Part shown: positions 16,430-24,032 of the stretch, piece after piece
How the letters are laid out: the number at the start of each line of letters is the position of its first letter
How positions within the stretch are numbered: the first letter of the stretch is position 1
Assembly (NCBI GenBank): GCA_038230035.1
Contig: JBBRNX010000004.1
Span: forward strand, 80,770 to 144,769
Length of the DNA: 64,000 bases
Reading direction: 5' to 3'
Source: Gaiella sp038230035
GTDB taxonomy: Bacteria; Actinomycetota; Thermoleophilia; Gaiellales; Gaiellaceae
Made by a program: the position numbers and the translations under genes
The notes under the pieces: generated by a model
Told to the model about the DNA's origin: nothing
The model's input: only the letters and a program-made list of their open reading frames with translations
The model's database searches: none

Positions 16430-17613
16430 TCGAACTCCTCGTCGCCGATCTCGACCATGACGCCCTTGCGCACGCCGGCCGCCACGAGCGCTTCGTCGAG
16501 TTCGGCGCCTTCGGGTGCGATGCCGACAACTCTCAGCCCGCGGTCGGTGCGATGGATCCGGTACCGCCTGCTATCGGGCCGCGGCCGGTAGTCGAGATAC
16601 TCGGGCAACGCCGGCTCTATTTCAGCGACGATCTCCGGCACCGCGGGGCACAACTCGAACAGCGCCTGCTTCAGCGCGTCGATTCCCTCGCCGGTCAGCG
16701 CCGACACTGCGAGGACACCGACGACCCGGGGGTCGTCGACCGCGAACGACGTGACGGCGCCCGGCATGTCGATCTTGTTCAGAACAATCAGCTGCGACCG
16801 CTCTTCGAGGCCTGCCCCGTAGAGGACGAGCTCACGATCGATCGTCGCGAAGCGCGCGGCTACGTCCGTCTCCTCGCTTGCATCGATGACGTGGACGAGC
16901 AACCGCGCCCGTTCGAGATGCGCGAGGAACGCGTGGCCGAGGCCGACTCCCTCGCTCGCACCCTCGATCAGACCGGGGACGTCGGCGACGGTCAGCTGAC
17001 GCCCATCGTGGCCATCGACGGTCCCGAGTACAGGTGCAAGCGTCGTGAACGGATATTCGGCGACCTTGGGTTTCGCGTTCGAGATCCGCCTGAGCAGCGA
17101 CGATTTGCCGGCGTTCGGCAGGCCGGCAAGCGCCGCGTCGGCCATCAGCTTGAGCTGCAGGTCGAGGTCGCGCTCCTCGCCGGGCAGGCCGGTCTCGGCA
17201 AACCGGGGAGTCTGGCGGGTCGGTGTCGCGAACTGCGAGTTGCCTCGACCGCCGCTGCCTCCGCGGGCGACGACGAGCCGCTGAGCGTCGCGCGTGAGGT
17301 CGCTGACCAGCGACCCGTCCCCCGCGAATACCTGCGTCCCCACCGGTACCAGGAGCTCGATCGTCGTACCGTCCGCGCCATGCTTCCCCGTTCCACGCCC
17401 GTTGCCGCCACCGGTCGCGACGAACTTCCGCTTCGCCCGGAAGCCGGAGAGATCGCGCAGCGCAGCATCGGCAAGAAGCGCGATGTCACCACCACGGCCA
17501 CCGTCGCCGCCGTCAGGCCCGCCTTTGGGGACGAACTTCTCACGCCGAAAGCTGAGCCCGCCGTCGCCCCCGCGGCCGGCCCGCACGTGGATGCGAGCCC
17601 GATCGTGGAACAT
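16420..17613 (-). CDS. obg: GTPase Obg/CgtA
   Basis: 397 residues from ATG 17613 (MFHDRARIHVRAGRGGDGGL), the true start judged by the conserved Obg glycine-rich N-terminal fold; the open frame extends upstream without sense. The G domain has GLPNAGKS at 164-171, DVPGLI, and NKID. A C-terminal OCT domain (about 320-397) is present. Obg acts in large ribosomal subunit assembly and stress control. It lies between rpmA and nadD as in many Gram-positive lineages. Confidence 0.95.
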   Translation of the reverse strand: MFHDRARIHVRAGRGGDGGLSFRREKFVPKGGPDGGDGGRGGDIALLADAALRDLSGFRAKRKFVATGGGNGRGTGKHGADGTTIELLVPVGTQVFAGDGSLVSDLTRDAQRLVVARGGSGGRGNSQFATPTRQTPRFAETGLPGEERDLDLQLKLMADAALAGLPNAGKSSLLRRISNAKPKVAEYPFTTLAPVLGTVDGHDGRQLTVADVPGLIEGASEGVGLGHAFLAHLERARLLVHVIDASEETDVAARFATIDRELVLYGAGLEERSQLIVLNKIDMPGAVTSFAVDDPRVVGVLAVSALTGEGIDALKQALFELCPAVPEIVAEIEPALPEYLDYRPRPDSRRYRIHRTDRGLRVVGIAPEGAELDEALVAAGVRKGVMVEIGDEEFEWE

Positions 17614-17620
17614 CGCTCGC

Positions 17621-17887
17621 CTAAGTGCTGGTCGGCTCGGCTTCGGCGACCGAGATGAATCGCTTCTCGCCGCTACGCCGGAACTCGACCACGCCTTCGC
17701 GCATCGCGAAGATCGTGTCGTCACGCCCGAGGCCCGCACCTGGGCCAGGCCGGAACTTCGTGCCGCGCTGCCGGACGATGATCATGCCCGCCTTCACCGT
17801 CTGGCCGGCGAAGATCTTCACACCGAGCCGCTGTGCCGCGGAGTCGCGCCCGTTGCGCGAGGAACCTAGACCTTTCTTGTGCGCCAT
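17621..17887 (-). CDS. rpmA: Ribosomal protein L27
   Basis: 88 residues, starting MAHKKGLGSSRNGRDS without the cleavable N-terminal peptide seen in Firmicutes. The body AQRLGVKIFAGQTVKAGMII and RQRGTKFRPGPGAGLGRDDT is diagnostic. It reaches the peptidyl-transferase centre. The ATG follows the rplU stop directly, and obg follows after seven bases. Confidence 0.96.
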   Translation of the reverse strand: MAHKKGLGSSRNGRDSAAQRLGVKIFAGQTVKAGMIIVRQRGTKFRPGPGAGLGRDDTIFAMREGVVEFRRSGEKRFISVAEAEPTST

Positions 17888-18481
17888 CTAGCTCTCCGAT
17901 CCAGACGCTTGAGCGGACTCGAGCGCTGCGAGCGCGCCTTTTCGCTTGCCGTGCGCGTGCTCGTACGCGAGCGCCTCGGCGATGGCCGTGGCGTCCCACG
18001 AGCCGACCGCTTCCTTGATCTGCGCGATCGTCATCTCGGCGTATCCCGCCGGCGCTGCAGCCGACTCGACAACCGCGGGTGCCTCGACAACCGCGGGTGC
18101 CTCGACGATCGCTGCTTCGACCTTCGGCGTGGCTGCGGCGCTCTTCTTGCCACCCGAACTCTTGCCACCCGAACCTGCGCCAGTGCCGATCGACTCGATC
18201 TGGATTTGCGTCAGCGCCGACCGGAAGCCGTTGTGCCGCTTGTAGCCGGTGCGCTTCTTGTACTTGCCGATCCGGATCTTCGGCCCGCGCTGCTGACCGA
18301 GCACTTTGGCAGTGACGACGACGTTCGACGGTGCGATCTGCGGCTCGCCGCTCCCACCGACGAGCAGGACGGGCGGAGTGAACGTCTTGCCGTCCTCCTC
18401 CGCGACGCGGTCCACGAGCAACCGTTCGCCTTCGCGAACACGGTACTGCTTGCCGCCGACAGAGATGATCGCGTAGCTCAT
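17888..18481 (-). CDS. rplU: Ribosomal protein L21 with long C-terminal extension
   Basis: 197 residues, about twice the usual length. Residues 1-100 are a normal L21 (MSYAIISVGGKQYRVREGER; RIGKYKKRTGYKRHNGFR). A Gly/Ser/Lys/Ala linker follows with two exact 18-base repeats (near 18064-18100) coding APAVVE units, and then a folded-looking tail from about 147 (YAEMTIAQIKEAVGSWDATA and on to about 190) resembling a short helical domain. Extended L21 proteins occur in some actinobacteria; the tail's role is unknown. The start is ATG 18481 with GAGACTCC-type weak spacing; the upstream frame extension is not needed. Confidence 0.94.
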   Translation of the reverse strand: MSYAIISVGGKQYRVREGERLLVDRVAEEDGKTFTPPVLLVGGSGEPQIAPSNVVVTAKVLGQQRGPKIRIGKYKKRTGYKRHNGFRSALTQIQIESIGTGAGSGGKSSGGKKSAAATPKVEAAIVEAPAVVEAPAVVESAAAPAGYAEMTIAQIKEAVGSWDATAIAEALAYEHAHGKRKGALAALESAQASGSES

Positions 18482-18545
18482 TGGAGTCTCTCGAGGTAGT
18501 TGTAGCGCACAGAAATGCGGGCACCAGCCCGCGAGCCGGGGGATT

Positions 18546-18567
18546 GTAGCAGCGGTACTGCTGCTAC
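18546..18567 (-). terminator. Hairpin between the RNase E/G gene and rplU
   Basis: GTAGCAGC (18546-18553) and GCTGCTAC (18560-18567) form a perfect 8-base stem with loop GGTACT. It lies 3' of the RNase gene and upstream of rplU. There is no T run after it. It could stop most read-through or shape the rplU leader; RNase E genes and L21 leaders are often linked by RNA structure (inference). Confidence 0.5.
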
Positions 18568-18570
18568 CGA

Positions 18571-18620
18571 TCCGTGTCCTTACCAATCTGTGTCCTTACC
18601 AATCTGTGTCCTTACCGATC
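18571..18620. repeat. Three 16-bp tandem repeats over the end of the RNase gene
   Basis: The unit GTGTCCTTACCAATCT recurs with a period of exactly 16 bases (GTGTCC at 18574, 18590 and 18606); the outer copies have small changes. The last copy contains the TAA stop of the RNase gene, so the repeats grew out of its 3' end. Confidence 0.75.
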
Positions 18621-21578
18621 CAGGTCGTCAAGCCACTCGGACATCGGCACGTAGCCGGTGTCTGCTGCGGCCGGGGCGGCGACCACCTGTTCCGGATCGG
18701 CGTGCGGTACGGGATCGGCTACACCACTTGAGGTTTCTGCCGCGTCCGGCTGGCCGTTCGCCTCGGCCGCCGGCGCCTCCGGGCCAACGCCCGCTCCTGC
18801 CGCTCCCGCAGGCTTCTTGCGGCGGTTCCGACCACCGCGTGAGCCGCGTCGCGTCTTCGGCTTCGGCTTCTCACCCGACTCGACCTCTCCATCTGCGGCG
18901 GCCGGTTCGTCGACGGGCTCCGCTGCAGCGTCGCCGTTCGCAGCCGCTGTTTCGTCGACAGGGACGTGGATCTTTGGTGCGCGAGGCCGCCTCGGTCGTG
19001 GCGTCGCCGGCGCAGGGCCGTCGTCAGCGGCAACCGCGGGCTCGATCTCACCGGTCCCGTCACCGGCAGCAACGGCCTCCTCGGCGCCCTCGACGAGGAC
19101 GCCGGCCCCGGCCGGTTTGCGGCGGCGGCGGCCCCCGCGTGAGCCCCGGCGCGTCCGCTTCTTCGGAGTAAGGGGCACGCCATCCTCACCGATCGGAACG
19201 GCCTCGACCGCTGCCGTCTCATCGTCTAGCGAGTCGGCATCCTGTGAGTCGGCGACCACCTCGATCTCCGAGTCGGGCACCAGGTCGTCGACGTCCGCTT
19301 CGAGATCCTGCACCAGATTCAGCGCGGGGTCGTCCTCGCCGGCCTCACCATCCACCATTTCCGAACCGGCGTCGAGGGCTTCCTTCCGCTTGGCGGGCGC
19401 GCGCGTGGGCTTCTCAGCTTCGCTCTCGAAGGTGATCGGACCCTGCGTCGCACCTTCTCCGGCGACGACGAGCGTCCCGAACACCTGTCCTTCGAGCGTT
19501 CGGCCGACGAGAACCTTTGCTTTCTTGCCGACGAGCGACGCCGCGTTCGCAACGACGACATCGACACCGTCCGCCTTGCCGACACCCGCGGCAGCGTCGT
19601 GCAGACCGAGCTCGACGAGCTTCACGTCGATCTCCGATCCCTCGGCCTGGCCGGCCGGTTGGAGGTCGGCGAGCTTGCCTTCGGCCAGCACCTCGAAGTG
19701 ATTGATATGGACGTGCCCATCCGTGGCCGCAACGAGGAAGAAGCGCCGCTTCGCGGCCTCCTCGATCGCCGCCAGGCGCGAGCCACCAGGCCCGGCGAGA
19801 AGCCACAGGATGCGCGGATGCACCGCGATGCGGTAGGCCTGCACGCGCGAGGCCGACGAGCCAAGATCGCGCAGCTGCCGCTCGATGCCCATCGCCACCG
19901 TCGTGTCCGAGACGACGATCCCGTCGCCGGCGCAGACCGGGCACTTGCGCGTCAAGATCTCGCGTGGTCCGTCCGTCACGTTCTGCCGCGTCATCTCGAC
20001 GAGGCCGAGCGGCGAGATCTCGACGACATACGTCTTCGTCCGGTCGCGCTCCAGCTCGGTGCGCAATGCCTCCTCGACGGCCGCACGGTTCTTCGGGTTC
20101 GCCATGTCGATGAAGTCGATGACGATGATCCCGCCGATGTCGCGCAGCCGCAACTGCCGCACGACCTCCTTCACGGCCTCGAGGTTGTTCTTCGTGATCG
20201 TGTCCTCGAGCCGCGCCGACGAGGTCTTCGAGCGCGAACCGACGAAACGACCCGTGTTGACGTCGATGACCGTGAACGCCTCGGCGTAGTCGAAGACCAG
20301 GTAGCCGCCTGACGGCAGATCGACACGCCGACTGAGCGTCGACTCGATCTCACGATCGACGCCGTGCTCCTCGAACAGCGGTGTCCGTTCCTTGTAGCGG
20401 TGCACCCGCTCGATCATGTGCGGAGACGTCTTCTTGAGGTAGCCGAGGATCCGCTTGTGGGTGCGCTCGTGGTCGATCGTCGCGGAGAGGAAGTCGCCGG
20501 CGAAGAGATCGCGCACGATCCGCAGCGGCAGCTCCGCCTCCTGGTAGACGAGCGTCGGCGCGGTAGCCGGCTTCGCGCGGGCCTGGATCGTGCTCCACAA
20601 CCGCTGCAGGAACACGAGGTCGCGCTCGATGTCCTCTGCCGATGCGCCTTCGGCGGCAGTGCGGACGATGATGCCGCCGCCCTTGGCATCCAGCTGCTTG
20701 ATGACGTCCTTCAGACGCTGACGCTCGCCGTCCTCGAGGCGGCGGGACACGCCTAGGCCCTCGCCGTTCGGGACGAAGACTAGGAAGCGGCCTGGCAGCG
20801 AGATCTCGGTCGTGAGCCGTGCGCCCTTCGTCTTCATCGGGTCCTTCACAGCCTGGACGAGAAGCTGCTCGCCACGCGAGATCAGATCCTGGATCTTCTT
20901 CCCGTGGCGCTTGCCTTCGAGCTCGGGGACGACAATCTCGTCGACGTAGAGGAAGCCGTTCTTCTCGAGGCCGATCTCGACGAACGCGGCCTCCATCCCG
21001 GGAAGGACATTGTCGACGACGCCGAGGTAGATATTGCCGGCGATCGAGCGCCGCTCCGGGCGCTCGAGGTAGACCTCGGCGACCATGCCGTCCTCGATGA
21101 CGGCGACGCGCTGTTCACCTACGTCGACCGAGATAAGCAGCTCGCGCTTCGCAGCCGGGAGCGGTGCCCGGCGCGGCGGCTGTTTGCGGCGCGCGTTGGC
21201 GTTCGAGCGGCTCGAGCGGCGTTCGCTGTTCCCGGCAGCGCGCTCGCGCGGCTCCTTCCGGGCACCTCCGAACGAGCGCTGACCTGCGGTTGACGGCTCC
21301 CCGCTCGCACGCACGGCTACCTCCGCGCCTTCATCTTCGGCACCGTCGGTCGGGGTCGCACCGGGCTTCTTGCGGCCACGACCGCCGCGGCTACCTCGAC
21401 GCCGCCGCTTTCGCGCCGCTTCAGCGGCACCTTCGGCAGTCGTTTCGGTTGGTTGGGCTGTCTCGGCAGCCGGCGCCGGTGGCGCCGCAATCTGCTCAGG
21501 GAGTTCTGGAACTTGCTGTGGCGAGGCGTCGCTCGGCGCCGCCTCGGCGTTCTTCTGTCTCTTGCGAAACCAGGACAA
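18612..21578 (-). CDS. RNase E/G family ribonuclease with RGG-type tails
   Basis: About 988 residues. The start is taken as TTG 21578 (LSWFRKRQKN), which has GAGGAG nine bases upstream; no ATG fits. The core (about 165-640) has an S1-like domain, the two catalytic metal Asp of the family (VIDVNTGRF and VIDFIDM near residue 485) and the zinc-link CPVC near 545. Before and after the core lie long disordered acidic/basic tails with three RRGSRGG motifs (one N-terminal, two C-terminal), plausible RNA- or partner-binding patches. This endonuclease starts mRNA decay and rRNA/tRNA processing. It sits next to rplU as in many bacteria. Confidence 0.93.
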   Translation of the reverse strand: MSWFRKRQKNAEAAPSDASPQQVPELPEQIAAPPAPAAETAQPTETTAEGAAEAARKRRRRGSRGGRGRKKPGATPTDGAEDEGAEVAVRASGEPSTAGQRSFGGARKEPRERAAGNSERRSSRSNANARRKQPPRRAPLPAAKRELLISVDVGEQRVAVIEDGMVAEVYLERPERRSIAGNIYLGVVDNVLPGMEAAFVEIGLEKNGFLYVDEIVVPELEGKRHGKKIQDLISRGEQLLVQAVKDPMKTKGARLTTEISLPGRFLVFVPNGEGLGVSRRLEDGERQRLKDVIKQLDAKGGGIIVRTAAEGASAEDIERDLVFLQRLWSTIQARAKPATAPTLVYQEAELPLRIVRDLFAGDFLSATIDHERTHKRILGYLKKTSPHMIERVHRYKERTPLFEEHGVDREIESTLSRRVDLPSGGYLVFDYAEAFTVIDVNTGRFVGSRSKTSSARLEDTITKNNLEAVKEVVRQLRLRDIGGIIVIDFIDMANPKNRAAVEEALRTELERDRTKTYVVEISPLGLVEMTRQNVTDGPREILTRKCPVCAGDGIVVSDTTVAMGIERQLRDLGSSASRVQAYRIAVHPRILWLLAGPGGSRLAAIEEAAKRRFFLVAATDGHVHINHFEVLAEGKLADLQPAGQAEGSEIDVKLVELGLHDAAAGVGKADGVDVVVANAASLVGKKAKVLVGRTLEGQVFGTLVVAGEGATQGPITFESEAEKPTRAPAKRKEALDAGSEMVDGEAGEDDPALNLVQDLEADVDDLVPDSEIEVVADSQDADSLDDETAAVEAVPIGEDGVPLTPKKRTRRGSRGGRRRRKPAGAGVLVEGAEEAVAAGDGTGEIEPAVAADDGPAPATPRPRRPRAPKIHVPVDETAAANGDAAAEPVDEPAAADGEVESGEKPKPKTRRGSRGGRNRRKKPAGAAGAGVGPEAPAAEANGQPDAAETSSGVADPVPHADPEQVVAAPAAADTGYVPMSEWLDDLDR

Positions 21579-21802
21579 AGAGGGTTTCTCCTCGTGTAAG
21601 CGCGCTCGGGCAGAGAGCCCCGCGTCCAGCCGACCGGTCGGCGAATGCCGACCTACGGAGATGGACCGACCCCATCCGGGCAGGAACTGCCTGGACGGAG
21701 GGAGCGCAGCGGGTGTTGAAATCAACGGCCTTCACATCAGCCTCATGGGCAAGGCTAGCAGCGGGGCACGCAGCGGCCGTCGCTGCCGGTGCGGTTCCAG
21801 AG

Positions 21803-21997
21803 CTACGCAGCGGCAGGGCGAAGCCGCGCGCGCCGACCACGGACCGCTCGCAGGCGTTGCGTAAGGCGCGCCCAAGCCCACGGTTCGAGTTCGGCGTACC
21901 GCGTCTCGCTCTGACCGCGCGTCGCCTCGAGGTACTCGAACCAGGCATCCGCTTCCTCGATCTGCAGCAATTCCTCAGCGAGCTCCGTCTCCGCCAC
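21803..21997 (-). CDS. Small acidic/basic hypothetical protein
   Basis: 64 residues from GTG 21997, which has a strong GAGGAGG five bases upstream. The product AETELAEELLQIEEADAWFE is acidic and probably helical at first, then ends in an Arg-rich tail (RLRAVRGRRARLRPAAA). I do not recognise it. It lies between the DUF697-like gene and the RNase E/G gene on the same strand. The 21579-21802 gap after it holds only the RNase leader. Confidence 0.6.
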   Translation of the reverse strand: MAETELAEELLQIEEADAWFEYLEATRGQSETRYAELEPWAWARLTQRLRAVRGRRARLRPAAA

Positions 21998-22059
21998 ACC
22001 GCGCCTCCTCGATCGGTAATCGGGGTCGGCGCCGATCCTAGGTCCTGTGCCGGACGGAG

Positions 22060-22836
22060 CTATGTGGTCGCTTCGAGGCCGGCAGTGTGGCGTCGGAGAG
22101 CTGCCTCGCCGATCGCGCGCGTTCCCAGGTAGCCGGTGATCCCGCCGACGAGAGGGATCCAAGCCGGAAGCTGACGGGCGAGAGCCCGAAGCCCAAGACC
22201 GGTGCCGGCGACCGCGCCGATCTCCGGCCCCCGCTCAGCGTCGATGGCCTGCCCGTAGGCTGCTGCCAGATCGAGGACGAGCCTCGTCTGGATCAGCGCC
22301 ATCGCGGGAAAGTGGGCTGCCTTCCCCGATGGGACGACGCCGACCGCCGCAGCTTGTCGGGACGCTACGGCTATCAGGCTGCGGCACACCGGCTCACGTA
22401 AGACCGGCAGCCTCGCGGCAAGGCTCACTCCTTCGTGACCGAGCCTGCCCGCGATGGCAGCCGCAATAGCGGGAATCGGAAAGCCTTGACCGGGCGGACA
22501 GTCGACGACGTCGGTCGCCAGCACGTAGGGCACGGAGACGCCCGCGCGCGCGTCCGTCTGGACTGCTACGACCGGCGTTCCGCGGCGGGTGGCCTCTCGC
22601 AGCGCCCGCTCCTCGACGGCACCAGGCGATCCGGCGACGACGACGAGCAACGCTGCGGCACGCGTTGGGCTCCCTCCGACGACGACAGCACCGTCATCCT
22701 TGCTCCCGGCTCGTAGCCCTCGGGCGAGCTCCTCCGCCAGGAAGCCAAGCACGACGATCGGCGCGGACGACGTTGCGCCGCTCTGCGCCTCGCGCAGCAC
22801 GCCGAGCACCTCGCGCGCGCTGAAGCCAGCCGGCAT
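22060..22836 (-). CDS. DUF697-like membrane-associated protein
   Basis: 258 residues. The N-terminal half looks like a small nucleotide- or sensor-type fold (PIVVLGFLAEELARGL, LLVVVAGSPGAVEE), while the C-terminal half (LIQTRLVLDLAAAYGQAIDA, then GAVAGTGLGLRALARQLPAW and GITGYLGTRAIGEAAL) resembles the hydrophobic DUF697 region that is found attached to GTPases. ATG 22836 overlaps the rodA stop by one base, so it is translated with the cell-wall genes. Function unknown; a link to elongation is suggested by position only. Confidence 0.65.
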   Translation of the reverse strand: MPAGFSAREVLGVLREAQSGATSSAPIVVLGFLAEELARGLRAGSKDDGAVVVGGSPTRAAALLVVVAGSPGAVEERALREATRRGTPVVAVQTDARAGVSVPYVLATDVVDCPPGQGFPIPAIAAAIAGRLGHEGVSLAARLPVLREPVCRSLIAVASRQAAAVGVVPSGKAAHFPAMALIQTRLVLDLAAAYGQAIDAERGPEIGAVAGTGLGLRALARQLPAWIPLVGGITGYLGTRAIGEAALRRHTAGLEATT

Positions 22837-24032
22837 CAGCGCCGACTCGGGCTGAGCTGCCCGCGAGCATGGATCGACTGCAGGATGCCGATCGCAAAGA
22901 GGTTGGCGACCATCGACGAACCGCCAACCGTAACGAACGGCAATGGGATGCCCGTTACCGGAGCGATCCCCATGGTCATGCCGACGTTGACAAAGACCTG
23001 GAAGAGGAACGCGAAAACGATCCCGCCGGCCACGACCGCACCGAAGAAGTCGCCCGCGACTGTGATCACGCGTAACCCCCGCCAGACGACGAGCAGATAC
23101 AGCAGCAGGAGGATCGATACGCCGAAGAAACCCCGCTGTTCGGCGAACGAGGCGAACACGAAGTCTGTCGCGTGCTCAGGCAGGTAGGCGAGCCGCGTCT
23201 GGCTCGCACCCGAGACGCCCCTGCCGCTGATCTTCCCCGCGCCTACCGCCGTGATCGACTGTGTCACGTTGTAGGTCTGGCCGCTCGGGTCGCTCGACGG
23301 GTTCGTGAACCCGGTGATGCGGGCGGTCTGGTACGGCTTCAGCAGCGGCACACCGGCGGCCGGCAGCAGCCAGAGGACGGACACCACGGCGAGCACGGTT
23401 GCCGCACTGAGCCCCGCCAGATGCAGCCACCTCGTCCCCGCGACGAACAACACGGCGGCGAGTGCGGCGGCGTACACCATCGCCGTCCCGAGATCCGGCT
23501 GGATGAACACGAGCCCGATCGGGATCAGGCCAAGCCCGATCGCCTCCAGCACCGTGCGCAGCGACCCTGCGCGCCGGGAGCGTTCCGCGAGGAAACCGGC
23601 TATCGCCAGCACGAACAGCGTCTTGCCGAACTCGGACGGCTGGAACTGGAACGGCCCGATCACGAGCCAGCGCTTCGAGCCGCGGATCGCCGCCGACACG
23701 ACGAAGACCAGCACCATCAGGCCGATTGTGCCGCTGTACAGCGTCCGCCAATGCCGCTGGAGCAATGAAGGCGGCACGACGAGCGCGACCGCGAAAGCGA
23801 CCACGCCGAGGGCGGCCGCAATCGCCTGGCGAACGAGGTGGTAATGGGGGTCCCCGGGAACGTCGAAACGCGTGATGCCGGAGATCGCCCAGAGGCCATA
23901 GCCGACGAGCGCGGCAACGGCGAGCAGCAGGACGAGATCAAGGCGCCGCAGCGCGCCTGTGAGCTCGACCGCGTCGGTCCGAACGGCGCGGCCGCGTGAT
24001 CGTGATCGTGATCGTCCGGCGTAGTCGATCAT
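22836..24032 (-). CDS. rodA: Rod-shape glycosyltransferase RodA
   Basis: 398 residues, SEDS family polymerase that makes glycan strands with its partner PBP2. Ten or so membrane helices are visible. Family blocks: RGSKRWLVIGPFQFQPSEF, FIQPDLGTAMV with the essential Asp, and PEHATDFVFASFAEQRGFFG near the end. The ATG at 24032 overlaps the stop of mrdA (TGATG); the frame upstream belongs to the other gene. The last gene of the shape operon before the DUF697-like gene. Confidence 0.95.
   Translation of the reverse strand: MIDYAGRSRSRSRGRAVRTDAVELTGALRRLDLVLLLAVAALVGYGLWAISGITRFDVPGDPHYHLVRQAIAAALGVVAFAVALVVPPSLLQRHWRTLYSGTIGLMVLVFVVSAAIRGSKRWLVIGPFQFQPSEFGKTLFVLAIAGFLAERSRRAGSLRTVLEAIGLGLIPIGLVFIQPDLGTAMVYAAALAAVLFVAGTRWLHLAGLSAATVLAVVSVLWLLPAAGVPLLKPYQTARITGFTNPSSDPSGQTYNVTQSITAVGAGKISGRGVSGASQTRLAYLPEHATDFVFASFAEQRGFFGVSILLLLYLLVVWRGLRVITVAGDFFGAVVAGGIVFAFLFQVFVNVGMTMGIAPVTGIPLPFVTVGGSSMVANLFAIGILQSIHARGQLSPSRR

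Noticed and set aside
15730..17658. 642-codon plus-strand ORF over nadD and obg
   Set aside because: Antisense of well-known genes, Arg-rich, no start signal.
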